In this document: positions 40,101 to 52,614 of the stretch, piece by piece
How positions within the stretch are numbered: the first letter of the stretch is position 1
How the letters are laid out: the number at the start of each line of letters is the position of its first letter
Source of the DNA: Akebia trifoliata
Lineage: Eukaryota > Streptophyta > Magnoliopsida > Ranunculales > Lardizabalaceae
Assembly: GCA_017979445.1 (NCBI GenBank)
Contig: CM030711.1
Span: 5,921,221-5,985,220, forward strand
DNA length: 64,000 nt
Reading direction: 5' to 3'
Made by a program: the position numbers and the translations under genes
The notes under the pieces: model-generated
What the model was told of the DNA's origin: nothing
Database searches by the model: none
Seen by the model: the letters and a program-made list of their open reading frames with translations, nothing else

Positions 40101-42885
40101 CTCTCAAATTTTCCTTGTATCTCTTGCAAGTCTGAAGTCTCTTTAGTAGTTCTCATTTTATAGTTTATGAAAATAACTCCACCTTTCTCTAATTTCTTCT
40201 TCTCTTACTAACACTCTCATCTTCAACTTTAATGCACCTAACATTATTTAAAAATCTATTTTTTTTCCTTTCTCTAATTCTTGTCAATTTGTAGAAAATA
40301 TCATATGAAATGGCGTTTTGGATCCCTTCACCCATGACAATTAGATTTAAGCAGTTTAATAAGTGATTTCTATCCATTGGTTTTGGTTATTTTGGGATAC
40401 TAAAATTTAATGTCTATAAATCACCAATATATTTGATTTTTTATGCGTACGTCTACAAAGAGAGTTGAAATATTCATGGATGAGTGAACCCAAAAGATCA
40501 TAATATAAGACATTTTTTATGATGCATCAGGAGTGTGACAGTAAACTTTTTATTACCGTGGTCATGGGAGTATTTTTTTTTTTTTTTTTAGTTTTTGAGT
40601 TTCTCTGTTTTGGATCGGCTTTTAATGGAGGTATCTTGAATGGGGGTATTGTCTTTCAATGATAAAAATATTTGTGATTCCACACCAAGGGAGATCATGT
40701 AATGAAGTAACGAGGATGTTGAGAAAGTTTTATCAAATTCATATGTAGATGGTACTTATGTTTTGGGGCTGCCCGGTAAAAGACTGCCATTTTTATCTGT
40801 TCTTTTCTACAAATATATGTTGGGATGTCATATGTTACTAATTAGATGGAATAAAAAACAAAGTATGCACTTCTACTCTATTTTTAGTTTAAAAAAGTTG
40901 TAATTGAATGATGAATCAACTAAATTTGCAAAATGCTTGATATTTGAGATTGTGACGTACTATGTTTTTTTTGCACCAAAAGGATCTCACAATTAACCCA
41001 TTTTCTCAAAAGTCTACATAAGTATTTGTTATTTGTATAAAGAAAAAATATACTGTATATGTTTGTTGAGAATCAGCTTTGTAGAAATGTGGAATCAAAA
41101 TAACTTGATTCCCTCGTACTTTACATATTTAGTTAATACCATGGTTGTGTATCCATTAAAGTTGTCATCATAGTGTTTGTTTCAATATTATAGTGAAGCT
41201 TTTGGATTGGGGAGAGGATGGTATAGCCACAACTGCTGAAACTGCTGCTCTTCGGGCATCGTTTCAACAAGAGGTTGCTGTTTGGCATAAGCTTGACCAT
41301 CCAAATGTTACAAAGGTAAAATCTCTTCAATATTCAAATACCACTTTGACATTGTTTAATGTTTATATCTTACCACACTCTTTAGGTATTTCTTTTGAAG
41401 TTTTTTTTTTCCTATTTGAATCTTAAATCTTTGTAATCAAGTACTAATGTTAATATTTTCTGTTATAGTTTGTTGGTGCTTCAATGGGAACTTCAAATCT
41501 TAAGATCCCTTCAAAAAATCTTTCAACCGACTCTAATAATTCACTTCCAGCGAGAGCATGTTGTGTCGTTGTGGAGTATCTTCCTGGTGGGACACTAAAG
41601 CAATTCTTAATAAGAAATAGGCGAAAGAAACTTGCCTTTAAGATTGTGATTCAACTTGCTTTGGATCTTTCTAGAGGGTCAGTATTGGACTTTAATTATA
41701 CCTTTGAAGTAAAAATTCCTATATATAGTGTTTGGTAATGGAGTATGTTTCTTTCTTCATAATTTTGTAGTTTGAGCTACCTACACTCACAGAAGATAGT
41801 ACACCGTGATGTCAAAACAGAGAATATGTTGCTAGATTCTTATCGAAACCTAAAAATTGCCGATTTTGGTGTTGCTCGTGTTGAAGCTCAAAATCCAAGA
41901 GACATGACTGGTGAAACTGGTACCCTTGGATACATGGCTCCAGAGGTACTGAAACCATTGTTAACTTCTTAACATCATTTTTTGGGAAACAAAGTTTTGA
42001 TTGTCTTAAGTTTTCTAATGGACTGTGTTGTGTGTAGGTTCTTGATGGTAAACCGTACAACAGAAGATGCGATGTGTATAGCTTTGGAATATGTTTATGG
42101 GAAATTTACTGTTGCGATATGCCATACCCTGATCTTAGCTTTGCTGAAGTCTCATCAGCAGTTGTTCGACAGGTTAGTCTATTTGTATACTCTAAATGCA
42201 CAATCGAACCTTCAAATATCTTTTTTTCAATATCTTATATATAGCTCAAGCTCGTGTGTCTTTTCATCATGGATTGACCCGTTCAATTACAAACATGCAG
42301 TCTCTAATACCATTCATTATATTCATAATGAATGGACCCATTTGATTAAACATTGTATCCCCTATTTTTCAAAATGATATTATTTTTTCCATTAATTACA
42401 TTCTCTCCATTGTTTCGTTTTTTGGTTTTGCCTACTTACACCAACATCTTGAGATATAGAGCACTCTGAAGTTCTAAAACAAGACTAAAACATTATCAAA
42501 TTCTTTGATTTCTCTTTACTTTTGCAATTTCTTTTGGGTTTGTTACTTTATCATTGAACGCTATATGAAATTGAGATTTGTAGAGGTTCATCATTAGCTC
42601 CTTATCGCTAGAAGTTAATGTTAATGAGATAACTAGATGATTATGTCGGACCTTGATTTTTCACCATGTCTATTTCAGAATTTACGACCAGAAATCCCAA
42701 GATGTTGTCCAAACTCGTTGGCAAACATCATGCGAAAATGTTGGGATGCAAATGTAGAAAAACGACCAGACATGGAGGAGGTGGTGAGGTTGTTAGAGGC
42801 AATTGATACAAGCAAGGGAGGAGGCATGATACCTGATGACCAAGCTTATGGGTGCTTTTGTTTCAGCAAGGCCCGTGGTCCATGA
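37125..42885 (+). CDS. Raf-like Ser/Thr protein kinase (MRK1-like)
   Basis: Six coding exons: 37125-37452, 41194-41315, 41469-41677, 41771-41945, 42038-42172, 42679-42885; all GT-AG with consistent phases; 391 aa, the length of Arabidopsis MRK1. It is a plant MLK/Raf-related (group C MAPKKK-like) kinase phosphorylating Ser/Thr, sometimes Tyr, in the cytosol. Visible: N-terminal FLRADKIDLKSLDMQLEKHL, Gly loop AHGTYGTVYRG (91-101), catalytic Lys K111, HRDVKTEN (D233, K235, N238), DFG (D251), GTLGYMAPE (E278), C-terminal GGGMIPDDQAYGCFCF. All catalytic residues are present. The ATG at 37125 is the first in frame. Intron 1 is 3.74 kb and holds a decayed RTE LINE. A 5' UTR probably begins near 36240-36400, possibly with its own intron. 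The substrate is not deducible. Confidence 0.95.
38600..40290 (-). pseudogene. Decayed RTE-type LINE in kinase intron 1
   Basis: The minus strand keeps broken pieces of an RTE reverse transcriptase: CMLFADEALLVDETREG (FADD-box region, about 39385-39440), further tracts across 39240-39400, and EMD/MRMLRWIGGKTRKDKIT-like sequence near 38935-39015 as in RTE C-termini. The strand ends near AACCCCAAATCTTTGGGGTA (about 38670), typical of plant RTE tails. Many stops and frame changes show it is long dead. Confidence 0.7.
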
Positions 42886-44300
42886 TTTTTCATTTCGTAT
42901 CTTCCTTTTTCTGTGTGTTGGTGAAATGGATTTATTAAGCCATAAGGTTTGTAGATTTCGGGGTGGGGGGTAGTCTTTCTTTGTATACTGCACGTTTCTT
43001 CTGTAGCACATAGTAAACGAGTGATGATGATGAAAAGAAGTTTTGAACAAATCTGTAATGACATTCAAAAGCTTGTTCATTTTGATAATAAGATTGTTAG
43101 TGTGTTTGTTACTAAATAATGTTTCCATTCTTATGTTTAACGTTTTTGCGATTTACTGATTTAGTGTCAAATCGTATAATCCCCCTCCCCATATAGAAGG
43201 ATCTCAGTTATATTTTTTTCCCCTAAAACCCTCCCTATTCCGAACTCTACCTCTCCATCTACCGTCTTCTTTATCATTTTAAGGTTTATAGGTTTTCTTT
43301 GCAAAGTTAATTTTTCCCTGAAAATTCTGTCTTCAATGTTCAATGTTCATAAAATAAGATTCTTGAATATATATATATATTTTCCTTTCTAAAGGTCAAA
43401 CTTTTTCCCCTTCATACTCAAGCTTCTATCTTCTTCTACCTTCAAATCTCAAGAGGAAGATTGGGTTTTTAGGGAAGTTGAAGATCAGTTTTTGGAAGAA
43501 ATCCAAAAACATCATTTATATAGTCCCTGGAATTTTCTTGAATTATTTTTCAAATGTTTTCTAGATTTATCTGAAATAAATCCGACTGAACCCCAACGAA
43601 TATTTGCTGAAACCGAACTTGATTTCTATAGGATGAACAAAAGCTATAATAGGACATCAAGAACTGACCACAGCTGACGCTGTAGGGAATTATGGAAAGA
43701 ATAAAGCTTCGAGAGAGTGGAAAAAGAAAAGAGAGGATGAGAATGGATATTAGGTGGAATGATTTTGTTTTCTAGGTTTAGTGGAAGGATCTTACCACTT
43801 TAAGAAGGAATAACAGTTAAAAAAGAATTTAAAAAAAAATAAATTGTATTCAACCTGAACAAGTAAATGAGAAATCAGTATTTGTCGAGGTAATTTAATA
43901 GAAAATTTTCTCAATAGTGCTAAAAGGCAAATTCTATGTTGTGGTTGAAGATCAAATTTGTTGGAATCCACTATTTACAAATTCCTTTTGAATCCAATTT
44001 AGGTATTAGATTTGATTCTTTTGACACTAAAGCATCAAATGTGGAGGGTGGGATGCACATACATGGAAATATGTTCTGTTCTAAAAAGAGTATCAAACAA
44101 AGTGGGTTTCTGACTACCTTCCCTATTGTTGGGTGGATCAGATCAAATATAGATAAAGAGGTGAGAATCTACTTAGACTCCCATTACACCTAAAGCATAT
44201 CCTCAACAGGAAGCTTATGTGCTTAGCAATCAAGTGACACTGATATCATCAACATGTGGCCATGGAATATCCAATAAAACCACACCTCGAATATGCCTGA
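42886..44300. other. Intergenic, 3' of the kinase gene
   Basis: Starts with the kinase 3' UTR. The rest is AT-rich and has no supported gene. Short ORFs near 43492 and 43936 have no recognisable features. Confidence 0.4.
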
Positions 44301-44309
44301 ATATGCCAC

Positions 44310-44512
44310 GCTGTTGTTGTTGTTTTTTTTCTTATCAAGGGTGAGACTATTCCCACTGTCACACACACTGCCCTCTCAGAAAGTCCTATGTGCAACTGGT
44401 TGAGTTGGGGTCAACCAAACCCTAGAGGGTGGCCCCAAGGAATTCATGGCTTCGTGGGATTTCGAAAACTTGACCTACCCTTCTTGAGGAGCTTATCAAG
44501 GCTCGACTTTCC
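44310..44512 (-). mobile_element. SINE family A, 5'-truncated, with TSD
   Basis: Minus-strand copy flanked by a perfect 9-bp TSD ATATGCCAC (44301-44309 and 44513-44521). Its 3' end on the minus strand is an AAAAAAAACAACAACAACA-type tail. The tRNA-like box A is missing; the body (GGGTAGGTCAAG, CATGAATTCCTTGGGGCCAC) matches the other copies. Confidence 0.8.
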
Positions 44513-44950
44513 ATATGCCACATGGAATGGGAAGACTTATTTACGAGTTGGTCAGGTGACGTACTTATTTTGACAACCATTCTCTAACCCCATCAAAATC
44601 AGTTTACAAGTTATTGATAAATATTGATGGTTCATGATTCTTCAACTTGTAAATCACTTTTACTTATATATCCAGAGGTTTCTGAATCCAAAACTATCTT
44701 TTCTTTTTGATCATCCAATAACCAACTCATTTTCTCATATTAATCTTGATTAGACCTGCGGCCCTGGATCTTGATGAAGAATGACTAAAATCACCCATCA
44801 AGCTAGTTGTAGATACTTTTACGTATCCTTCTTATATATAACTAGAAGGTGGCATGTGTTATAACTTATAAGGTTTCTTGTTAGGAGTTTTTGAAGATAA
44901 CACAAAAACGGAAATAATTTTGTAATTTAAAAATTAGAGCCGTTCTCGAC

Positions 44951-45093
44951 TAACATTGAAATTGACATTGTTTCATACATTGGTATGCACATAACCATAT
45001 ATACTTCTCACTCATATCTCGATGAAAAGCATCTATGGTTCTATACACACATTCACATCAATAATGTGTGAAACCATGTCAAATTCAATGTTA
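44951..45093. mobile_element. MITE, TAACATTGAAATTGACAT family, copy 1
   Basis: The left end TAACATTGAAATTGACATTG pairs with the right end (minus strand TAACATTGAATTTGACATGG). A second copy of the same element is at 45877-46028. Confidence 0.7.
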
Positions 45094-45730
45094 ATTCAAC
45101 AATTTCCTAAAAATTATTGTGATTATATGATTAAGGATTGTAATTTTATTGATTTTTGACGAAAATGACCTTAATTATATTAAACTAAAATGAAAAAAAT
45201 AAAGGCATCTGTGGGATCCCCAATTTTGTTGTCGAACCACTTCTACAAGGTTAGTTTACTATAAGTAACATTTAAGATTTAATAAATTTAAAATTTTAAA
45301 ATTTATTTGTGGGAATGAACATGGATGTTATGAAGGTCCGATTCCCACGGAACAATTAAAACTAGGAGAAAGATTAGGATTTTCTGTTTAGGTGAGTGGA
45401 CCCCACTGAACACAGACCATTTCCACGACCAGGTTCAATCCCAAAAAAATTCTTTCCAAAACGTTTACACGTGCAAGTTAATGAGAAAATTATTGAGAGG
45501 TCCTTGGGGTCCTAAATTTTTTGAAGTACCCCTCCTAAGTATCCCTTGCCCCTCTAGTTTTGGTGGACAAATATGATAACCGCATACCCTTGACCTCGAT
45601 CTCTACTTATAAATGAATGAAAATGAGATAAATACCCTAACTTCAACCTTTAGACAAACACCTTTGCTTCTTTTTCTTAAAATTTTATATGTTTCAACCT
45701 CCAAATCTCAAAAACAAGACTTAATTTTTA

Positions 45731-45763
<33 letters not shown>

Positions 45764-45876
45764 GACAAATTTTAAACGAAAAAAAATTAAGAATTTTTGA
45801 AAAGGGATTTAAGTGAGATTGAAATAATAAATTAAAGACAAAGTTACATATATGAAAAATAAGAGACGAGCTGAAG

Positions 45877-46028
45877 TAACATTGAAATTGACATCGTTTC
45901 ATACATTGGTGTGGACAGAATAATAAATGCTTCTCACTCATATCTTGATGAAAACATTTATGGTTTTATACACACATCCCCGTCAGGCATCAGTAATGTA
46001 TGAAATGATGTCAAAATTTTCAATGTTA
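45877..46028. mobile_element. MITE, TAACATTGAAATTGACAT family, copy 2
   Basis: Same terminal repeats and the same inner block (CTTCTCACTCATATCT, GATGAAAA-CAT) as copy 1, in the same orientation. It lies about 410 bp upstream of the homocysteine methyltransferase ATG, so it may contribute to that gene's promoter. Confidence 0.7.
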
Positions 46029-46441
46029 ATTGAGCATTTTTCTAAAAATAACTTACCATTGAAGTTGAAGAGTTTGAAGATCATATATTGTTTAGAGAAA
46101 ATCAGGGATGCAATGAAAATGAGGGCATTTAGATAAATGTAATATACGGGTCTCTCAAATATTCACCAAAATATGGAGGGGTAGATCAAAATTATCCATA
46201 TATAAATAAACTAATTATTTAGGGAGCATTCCACAAATTTCATAAAACTTGGAGGGTTAACTTATTATTAAAACTCTTCTCTCGCACTATAAGTAGTTTA
46301 TCGAGCGTTTCAGCTTCTCGTTCTTCCTTTGTTCCAGAGATTGTGACAGAGAGAGCGACTCATTACGATTTGTGGACTTTTCTCATAAAAAACCTCCAAA
46401 CTCACTGGAATCGCTCAAAACTTACCAACTTGACTCGTTTA

Positions 46442-49400
46442 ATGGGGTTCGGAACCGTTGAAACGTCTTCGTTAATCTCAGATTTCCTCCAACAGTCCGG
46501 CGGATACGCCGTGATCGATGGTGGACTCGCGACGGAGCTCGAACGATATGGAGCGGATCTCCATGATTCTCTCTGGAGCGCCAAATGTCTCATCAGTTCT
46601 CCTCATCTCATCAGAAGGGTAATCTAATTGTTTTTCTTAATTATTCGTATTTTATTTTTAATTTTCAATTCTTTTACACTTAATTTGATCCTAAATCAAT
46701 ATATTTCTCTGGTTTTGTTCTCTTTGATCTACCAATGATCTTTGATTTGGATGAGTTCTAGGGTTTTTTTTTTTTGTTCGCATTTTGAAAGATTTTAAAT
46801 TTCTGGATTCATTGTGATTTAAAGGTGGGATTTTTACTAGACATGGAAATGACCAAAATAGTAAATAAAAACTGTGATATTTCCGTTTCAGCGATCTTTT
46901 ACTGTTTTAAAATACTAAAATACCCCTTAGTATTTCTAATTAAAGTATTAAACTACACTTTTCAAAAGGGTATTTTTGTAATATTACTTAGATTATCTTA
47001 TTTGTTAAATCTGATGGGATATTGTAAATAAATGCTGATGAAAATGATTCCACCTGTCCCAGATCTCACTTTTAATAGATCCACGTGGCATACTCCCTTT
47101 GGTCAATCTGGACACTAAGCCTGATGTCGTGGCTTGGATCTCGTGGGCCTGTCCATGAAGTCCATGGTGAAATAAGCCAAACCCAGTTCACCTAACTTTC
47201 ATGAGTAGGCAGGCCCATTGAGTCTATATTGTGGAAGTCTTTGGCCGATCAACAAGTCCTCTGGGTTTTGGTGAATTTAGAGATACCCCTTGGCTTTTCA
47301 AACTATACCCTCAGACTTTAGTCTTCCATGTGTGATTGACATAAAATTACCAAAATATCCTCATTCGTCCTCTTACCAAGATACCCCCACCATGTAACAA
47401 GGACAGACAAGTGTGTCGGTGTCCAACATGGGTGTGAGTGTATGAAGTATGAACCCATGCCTTTGGGAAGTCCGAAATGCTGACAACTCTGTAATAAATA
47501 TATTGTAGTATAATAGTTCAACAGAACAATATTTAACTTAAATATTATTTTAAATAAAAATAATGAGACAAATAAATTTATGAAAGTAAATAAAGAGAGA
47601 CTCTATTGGTACACCAACTTTTACTTACAGCACATCAATCCTTTTGAAACTTTGGTGTGTTAATAGATATTGAAGCTCTTTAAATAAAACACTTCTAAAC
47701 GCCATTACCTAATAATAGAAGTAGGTATCTGATATCAATCCGATTGTGTTTAACAACTTAATAAATTACTGTATGGCTGATAATTACATCACCCTATTTT
47801 AGAAATCATTAAAATAAGTGAAATGATTTTCCGACGCCCCCTTTGACAACACGCCCCATCACAGAATCGTAGATTATTTGCCTTAGGGATACGCATAATC
47901 ATAAATCTTTTTATTGTGTATCCCGAGGCAACTGATCTACGGTTCTGTGATGGGGCGTGTGTTAGAGGGGGGCGTCATATTATCACGACTCTTAAAATAA
48001 AGGGTCACACTTCCTTACGTGTTAATTGAGTTTGGGATATATTTTAATGTTTCGATAAGTGTCCAACATGGGCAAGAATCTTTAATTTCCTTGTCCTTGT
48101 TACATGGATAGTTGTAATAAATCAAGTTATTAAAGGAATTAGGGTCTTGTTGACATGTGTCCTAAGGGCACGCGTTAAAATGCATTAAATACACCTTGGG
48201 AACAAGCACCTGTGGGTAATTTTTGGTCAAAAATAATATTTTGATGGCAGTTTCGGTACAAAAATCAGATCTCAAGGTGTATTTAATGCACTTTAACGTG
48301 TGCCCTTAGAACACAAGTTAACAAAATCCAAGGAATTATAATAGTAAATTCACAACTAGAAATAATAACAACAGAGCTCAGTTGAATGACTACAAAGAGA
48401 GTTTTATTATGGATCTATTTTTTTTACAAACAAACTGAATTATGAACTTATAAAACATTTTTTGTTTGAAAAATCTGATCGATTTTTTTTTTTTTTAAAA
48501 GGAGAAAATATAAGAAACTTCCTTTAGTAATCTTTTTGGAGAGAGGAGGTTAACTTAGTTTTGTTTTAGAGTGCATTGCCAAAAAAAAAACATAAATATC
48601 CTTTAATCCCTAAGGAGAAGGGTGCTTATAATATTACAGTATTATTGTCTTTTTCTGTGTGGAAAAAATGCTCCTATGTCCCTAAGCATGCCACTTCCTT
48701 TTTGAGTACTAAATATTGTTCTAATTATATAATTTGATATTTATTTTAGTTTAAAATTCGTATGTTACCATCTAAGAGTTAATGGATCAGGTACACCTTG
48801 ATTACCTTGAAGCAGGTGCAGATATTCTAATCACAGCATCCTATCAGGTACTTGGGCTATCTTTCCTTTTTATCAGTATTTAACTGATAGACATCTAAAG
48901 AGAATTTTTGAATTTGAATCAACGTTTTTTTGTTGTTGTGGTATGAGTTAGGCTACAATTCAAGGTTTTGAGGCTGAGGGATGGTCTAGAGAAGAAAGTG
49001 AAGCATTGCTGCAGAGAAGTGTTGAAATTGCACGTGAGGCACGTGATCTATATTATGAGCAATGTGCAGAATATTTGTGTGATGACATTGGAAATGAAAA
49101 GATTCTCAAACAACGGCCAATCTTAGTTGCAGCCTCTGTAGGAAGCTACGGAGCGTATTTGGCAGATGGGTCAGAATATAAGTGGGTTCACTTGGTCATC
49201 TTTTAGAGTAGTTGCCAAGTTTCAGTTTTCTTTGGTTTTCGTACAAGTTTAAATTTATTATTTATTAGTTCAAAGCACGACCAAGTGAAACATTTGCTTG
49301 ATGTGTTGATTTAGTTGGTTATTTTCTTACAGTGGGAACTATGGTGACTCTGTAACACTAGAAACCTTGAAAGACTTCCACAGGAGAAGAGTTCAGGTTC

Positions 49401-51283
49401 TAGCAGAATCAGGTGCTGACCTGATTGCCTTTGAAACAATTCCAAATAAACTAGAAGCTCAGGTATCTGTTAAACAAGTTGAAAATATTTTGTAGCTTTT
49501 AATTTTTTTCATCCTGTTTTACTCTTCAAGTTAAAAGCAAATATATCAAGGGGATGTTGTTCATTATCATCATCAATGAACTTCTATTTCTATACCGACA
49601 TGGCCTACAAATTTCTCTATTTGAACTTTTGGACTAAGGCCTAACTCTTGTATGAGGCAGAGCCAATGATAAGTGGGCCACTTACATGGCAAGATAGTTG
49701 AGTTGTCTAAATTATGTACCGGCCTTATGCCATGAATTTTGTTGGTGCATATGCAGGCCTATGCCGAGCTTCTTGAAGAAGATGACATAAACATTCCTGC
49801 ATGGTTTTCTTTTAATTCCAAGGATGGTGTCAACGTGGTTAGTGGAGATTCTTTACTCGAGTGTGCCTCAATTGCTAATTCATGCAAGAAGGTTCTTGCT
49901 GTTGGAATCAATTGCACCCCACCTAGATTTATTAGTGGATTAATTCTATCCATTAAGAAGGTGAGTATGGTATACCTATATGTCATTTTGCTAGTTAGTT
50001 GGTTGTTGAATCACTTAAAGTTTCTCTGATAATTTTTTGAATATAAATGTTTCTTGGGCTAATCGATTGTGCAGGTGACAACCAAGCCAATACTTATATA
50101 TCCAAACAGTGGTGAGACATATGACCCTGTTCGGAAGGAATGGGTAATGAGTTCATGCCCTAATTCTTTTTTATTACATTCAATATATGAGTTGCTTTCT
50201 TCTGCCTGACTTCAGAATTCACATATTAGGGTTCTTTTCTAAGTTACATGAAGATATTGGTATCATATTTAGGATGATTTTGGAAACCTTGCAAGTTGAC
50301 GTCTGATTTGACTAGCAAGTCAAGTCAATTTTTATAAGATTTCAAGTCAAAATTTCTGCCAACTCTATAAGGTTATGTAGACTACTTTTGTCAAAGTTTT
50401 ATTGGTCTGATAACTTGACTGGGTAACCCCAAGGGGTTGGCCTAGTGGCAAGCCGAGCCTTGACAAGCTCCTCAGGAAGGGTAGGTCAAGTGTTTGAAAC
50501 CCCATGAAGCAATGAATTCCTTGGGGCCACCCTCCAGGGTCTGTTGACCCTTGACTCAACCAGTTGCACGTAGGACTTTTTGAGGGAGCGGTGCATATGA
50601 CCGTGGGATTTCTCACCCGAAGGGTGGGGATACCCACGATAAGCACACACACACACACAGAAAAAGATAACTAGCCCGGGTCACTAGTAACTTGACCAAG
50701 ACATTCTATTTTTATAGAAGGAAATAATGGTTGGTGCTTCATCCTGAACTATGTAACAGTGTCACTGACACGTGTCAGTCCAACACAGGTACAAGGTTTC
50801 TGACACGGAACTCAAGGAGCAGGTCATATATTATTGTACGAATCTCGAGGAGTGGGAGATCCGAAAGATCTCCTACATCATTTATTTTAATTAGATGAGC
50901 TATTCCATGCTGTCTCAATTTCTCTGTCATTAGCATTGGTCATGACTTAAGAAAACTAATCTAACGAAAATCATTTATAGTTTAAGCCAAGTCCTGATCT
51001 TCGTATTGTACTCATACCATGCGAGAGTGATTCATTATTTTATCTTGGTTCTGCTACCTTTCTTATTCTCAAGCTTAGCTAACACACTGCCTTGTCTTTT
51101 CCCTCTTATATGTTGCAGAAGTCCACTGGGACCTCTGGTGAAGATTTTGTTTCACACGTAAACAAATGGCGTGAGGTTGGGGCTTCATTCATTGGAGGCT
51201 GCTGCAGGACGACTCCTAATACCATCAGAGCTATATTTAAGGCCCTCTCTAAGGGATCTTCTGCTGCTCTATCAGAGTCGTAG
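46442..51283 (+). CDS. HMT: Homocysteine S-methyltransferase
   Basis: Seven coding exons: 46442-46618, 48791-48847, 48952-49181, 49333-49462, 49757-49960, 50075-50143, 51119-51283; all GT-AG, phases consistent; 343 aa, as usual for plant HMTs. It transfers a methyl group from S-methylmethionine to homocysteine to give two methionines, part of the plant SMM cycle, probably in the cytosol. Visible: start [69 protein letters not shown], and the zinc ligands C251 (GINCTPP), C317 and C318 (GGCCRTTP). It resembles the HMT2/3 type more than HMT1 by its N terminus. The in-frame codons upstream lack ATG, so 46442 is the start. Intron 1 holds three MITEs and intron 6 a SINE. Confidence 0.96.
47598..47683. 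mobile_element. Diverged hairpin MITE (ACACCAAC family)
   Basis: TACACCAACTTTTACTTACA and TTGGTGTGTTAATAGAT form an imperfect inverted repeat, a relative of the element at 415-528. It is in HMT intron 1. Confidence 0.45.
47818..47991. mobile_element. MITE, 9-bp TSD family, perfect TSD
   Basis: A hairpin-like 174-bp element with ends GTGAAATGATTTTCCGACGC and (minus) GAGTCGTGATAATATGACGC. The inner arms CATCACAGAATCGTAGAT and ATCTACGGTTCTGTGATG pair closely. It is flanked by the identical 9-bp TSD TTAAAATAA (47809-47817 and 47992-48000). It lies in HMT intron 1. Confidence 0.88.
48142..48329. mobile_element. Inverted-repeat MITE with perfect 9-bp TSD
   Basis: 188 bp with long terminal inverted repeats (left GGGTCTTGTTGACATGTGT, right on the minus strand GGATTTTGTTAACTTGTGT, continuing through TAAGGGCAC and TGCATTAAATACACCTTG). 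The flanks AAGGAATTA at 48133-48141 and 48330-48338 are identical. A 9-bp TSD suggests a Mutator-type transposase. It is a different family from 47818-47991, only 150 bp away in the same intron. Confidence 0.88.
50425..50665 (+). mobile_element. SINE family A, near full length
   Basis: Head GGGGTTGGCCTAGTGGCAAG (box A), then GTGTTTGAAACCCC (box B), body CCTTGGGGCCACCCTCCAGG, and 3' end GGGGATACCCACGATAAGC followed by (CA)n. It is flanked by a diverged 16-bp TSD, GATAACTTGACTGGGT (50409-50424) and GATAACTAGCCCGGGT (50666-50681). It lies in HMT intron 6 in sense orientation. Confidence 0.8.
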
Positions 51284-51733
51284 CTGCCCATTCGGATCAA
51301 GAGGAGAGTAGACTAAATTGTAAACGTCAACCCAGATTATGTAGAGTCAGAATTCGGAAATTTTCTTTAGTATGTATTTTGTCCCAATAATTATGAACTC
51401 CTCAGTTGCTTTTGTATGTCACAAATGAAGGGATCCAACAACACTGCTTATGTGCTCTCTGTGTATCATGCATATTGCACACATCTGTATTACTAGTTTG
51501 TCACTGTGGTTTGGGTTTTCTGACCATAATTTTGGGAATGTTTGTTAACTATGTTCGAGCTATGCAGGCCAAGACTATACACCTGTATGGGTGCAGCACC
51601 TAGCAAAGATAAGACTATATCTCTGGGTGTATCAGCTAGAAAAGATCGGAGGATGTAATTATCTGCAGTATGGTTATCAGAAGGTTGTCTGATAATCCGG
51701 ACAGACTCTGCTCTCTAGTCCATCATTGAGGAC

Positions 51734-51919
51734 CATGGTTTTAAAACTTGGTTTCACGTCTTGTCTCATCCGTGCCAGATACCGAGTCGTCTCAGATGAT
51801 TTTTCCAATACGTTTGAGACATTCGTCCGATAAATTGACTTGTCCATTAGTCTCGTCCATGCCTGATACTGAGATGACTTGGTGATACGTCTCAGTCTCA
51901 GACAAGTTTTGAAACCATG
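51734..51919. mobile_element. hAT-type MITE with perfect TSD
   Basis: 186 bp, ends CATGGTTTTAAAACTTGG and (minus) CATGGTTTCAAAACTTGT, flanked by TTGAGGAC at 51726-51733 and 51920-51927. Inner GTCTCATCC/GAGTCGTCTCAGATGA blocks pair with GAGATGACTTGG. It lies about 450 bp past the HMT stop codon. Same family as 8879-13057 and 60782-61122. Confidence 0.85.
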
Positions 51920-52614
51920 TTGAGGACCCAATTAAATATTAGCACATTGTGCAGATCATGTACTCCTGGGAGTCGGGTAGCTACCTGGCACGAGCTTTGC
52001 TTTCTGTGCCACGTATTCAGATCCAGTGGCACATCAAAGTTTAGGTGATTTCTAGCTATGGGTTTGCCTAGCTTTCATTGTTTGGTGAACCTTAAAGAGT
52101 GCCCCGTACGGTGCACAAGATATGTCAAGTTGGTTACATAGTCTCAATTCATGATTGTATTCATAGTAAGGAAAAAAAATTTATATAGTAATACTGCCTC
52201 TCTAGTTTGGAATTTGGATCCAAAATATATGAACTCGATTAAGAATTTGAATAAAAATGAAGAACAAAAGTACAATATTGGGAATAGTCCAAGTACAATC
52301 TGATTCACATTAAAACTATATATTTGAACAAGAAAAAAAATGGAAAATCAAATTCAAGATAGAACACCATAGCATCTCAAACTCTTCTACCAAATGAATG
52401 CTGGAAAATCAAATTTGGTTAAGAATCAAGCTAAAAAAATCAACCTCGGAATAATAATTCTTTAAACACCATGAACAATTCTCCCTTTACGTTTCATCTC
52501 AAATGAAACTTCGTTTTTTTGGAGAAAGCTATATAGGCTGATTGATACATAACTTTGAAGGATTGATACATGGTTCATCACCACCATTCTCAATTGATGA
52601 TGGATGATGAACCC

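Noticed and set aside
44388..44573. ORFs at 44388-44573 and 50365-50658 with similar peptides (CNWLSWGQPNPRGWPQGIH)
   Set aside because: The shared peptide is a translation of the SINE family A body, not a protein family.
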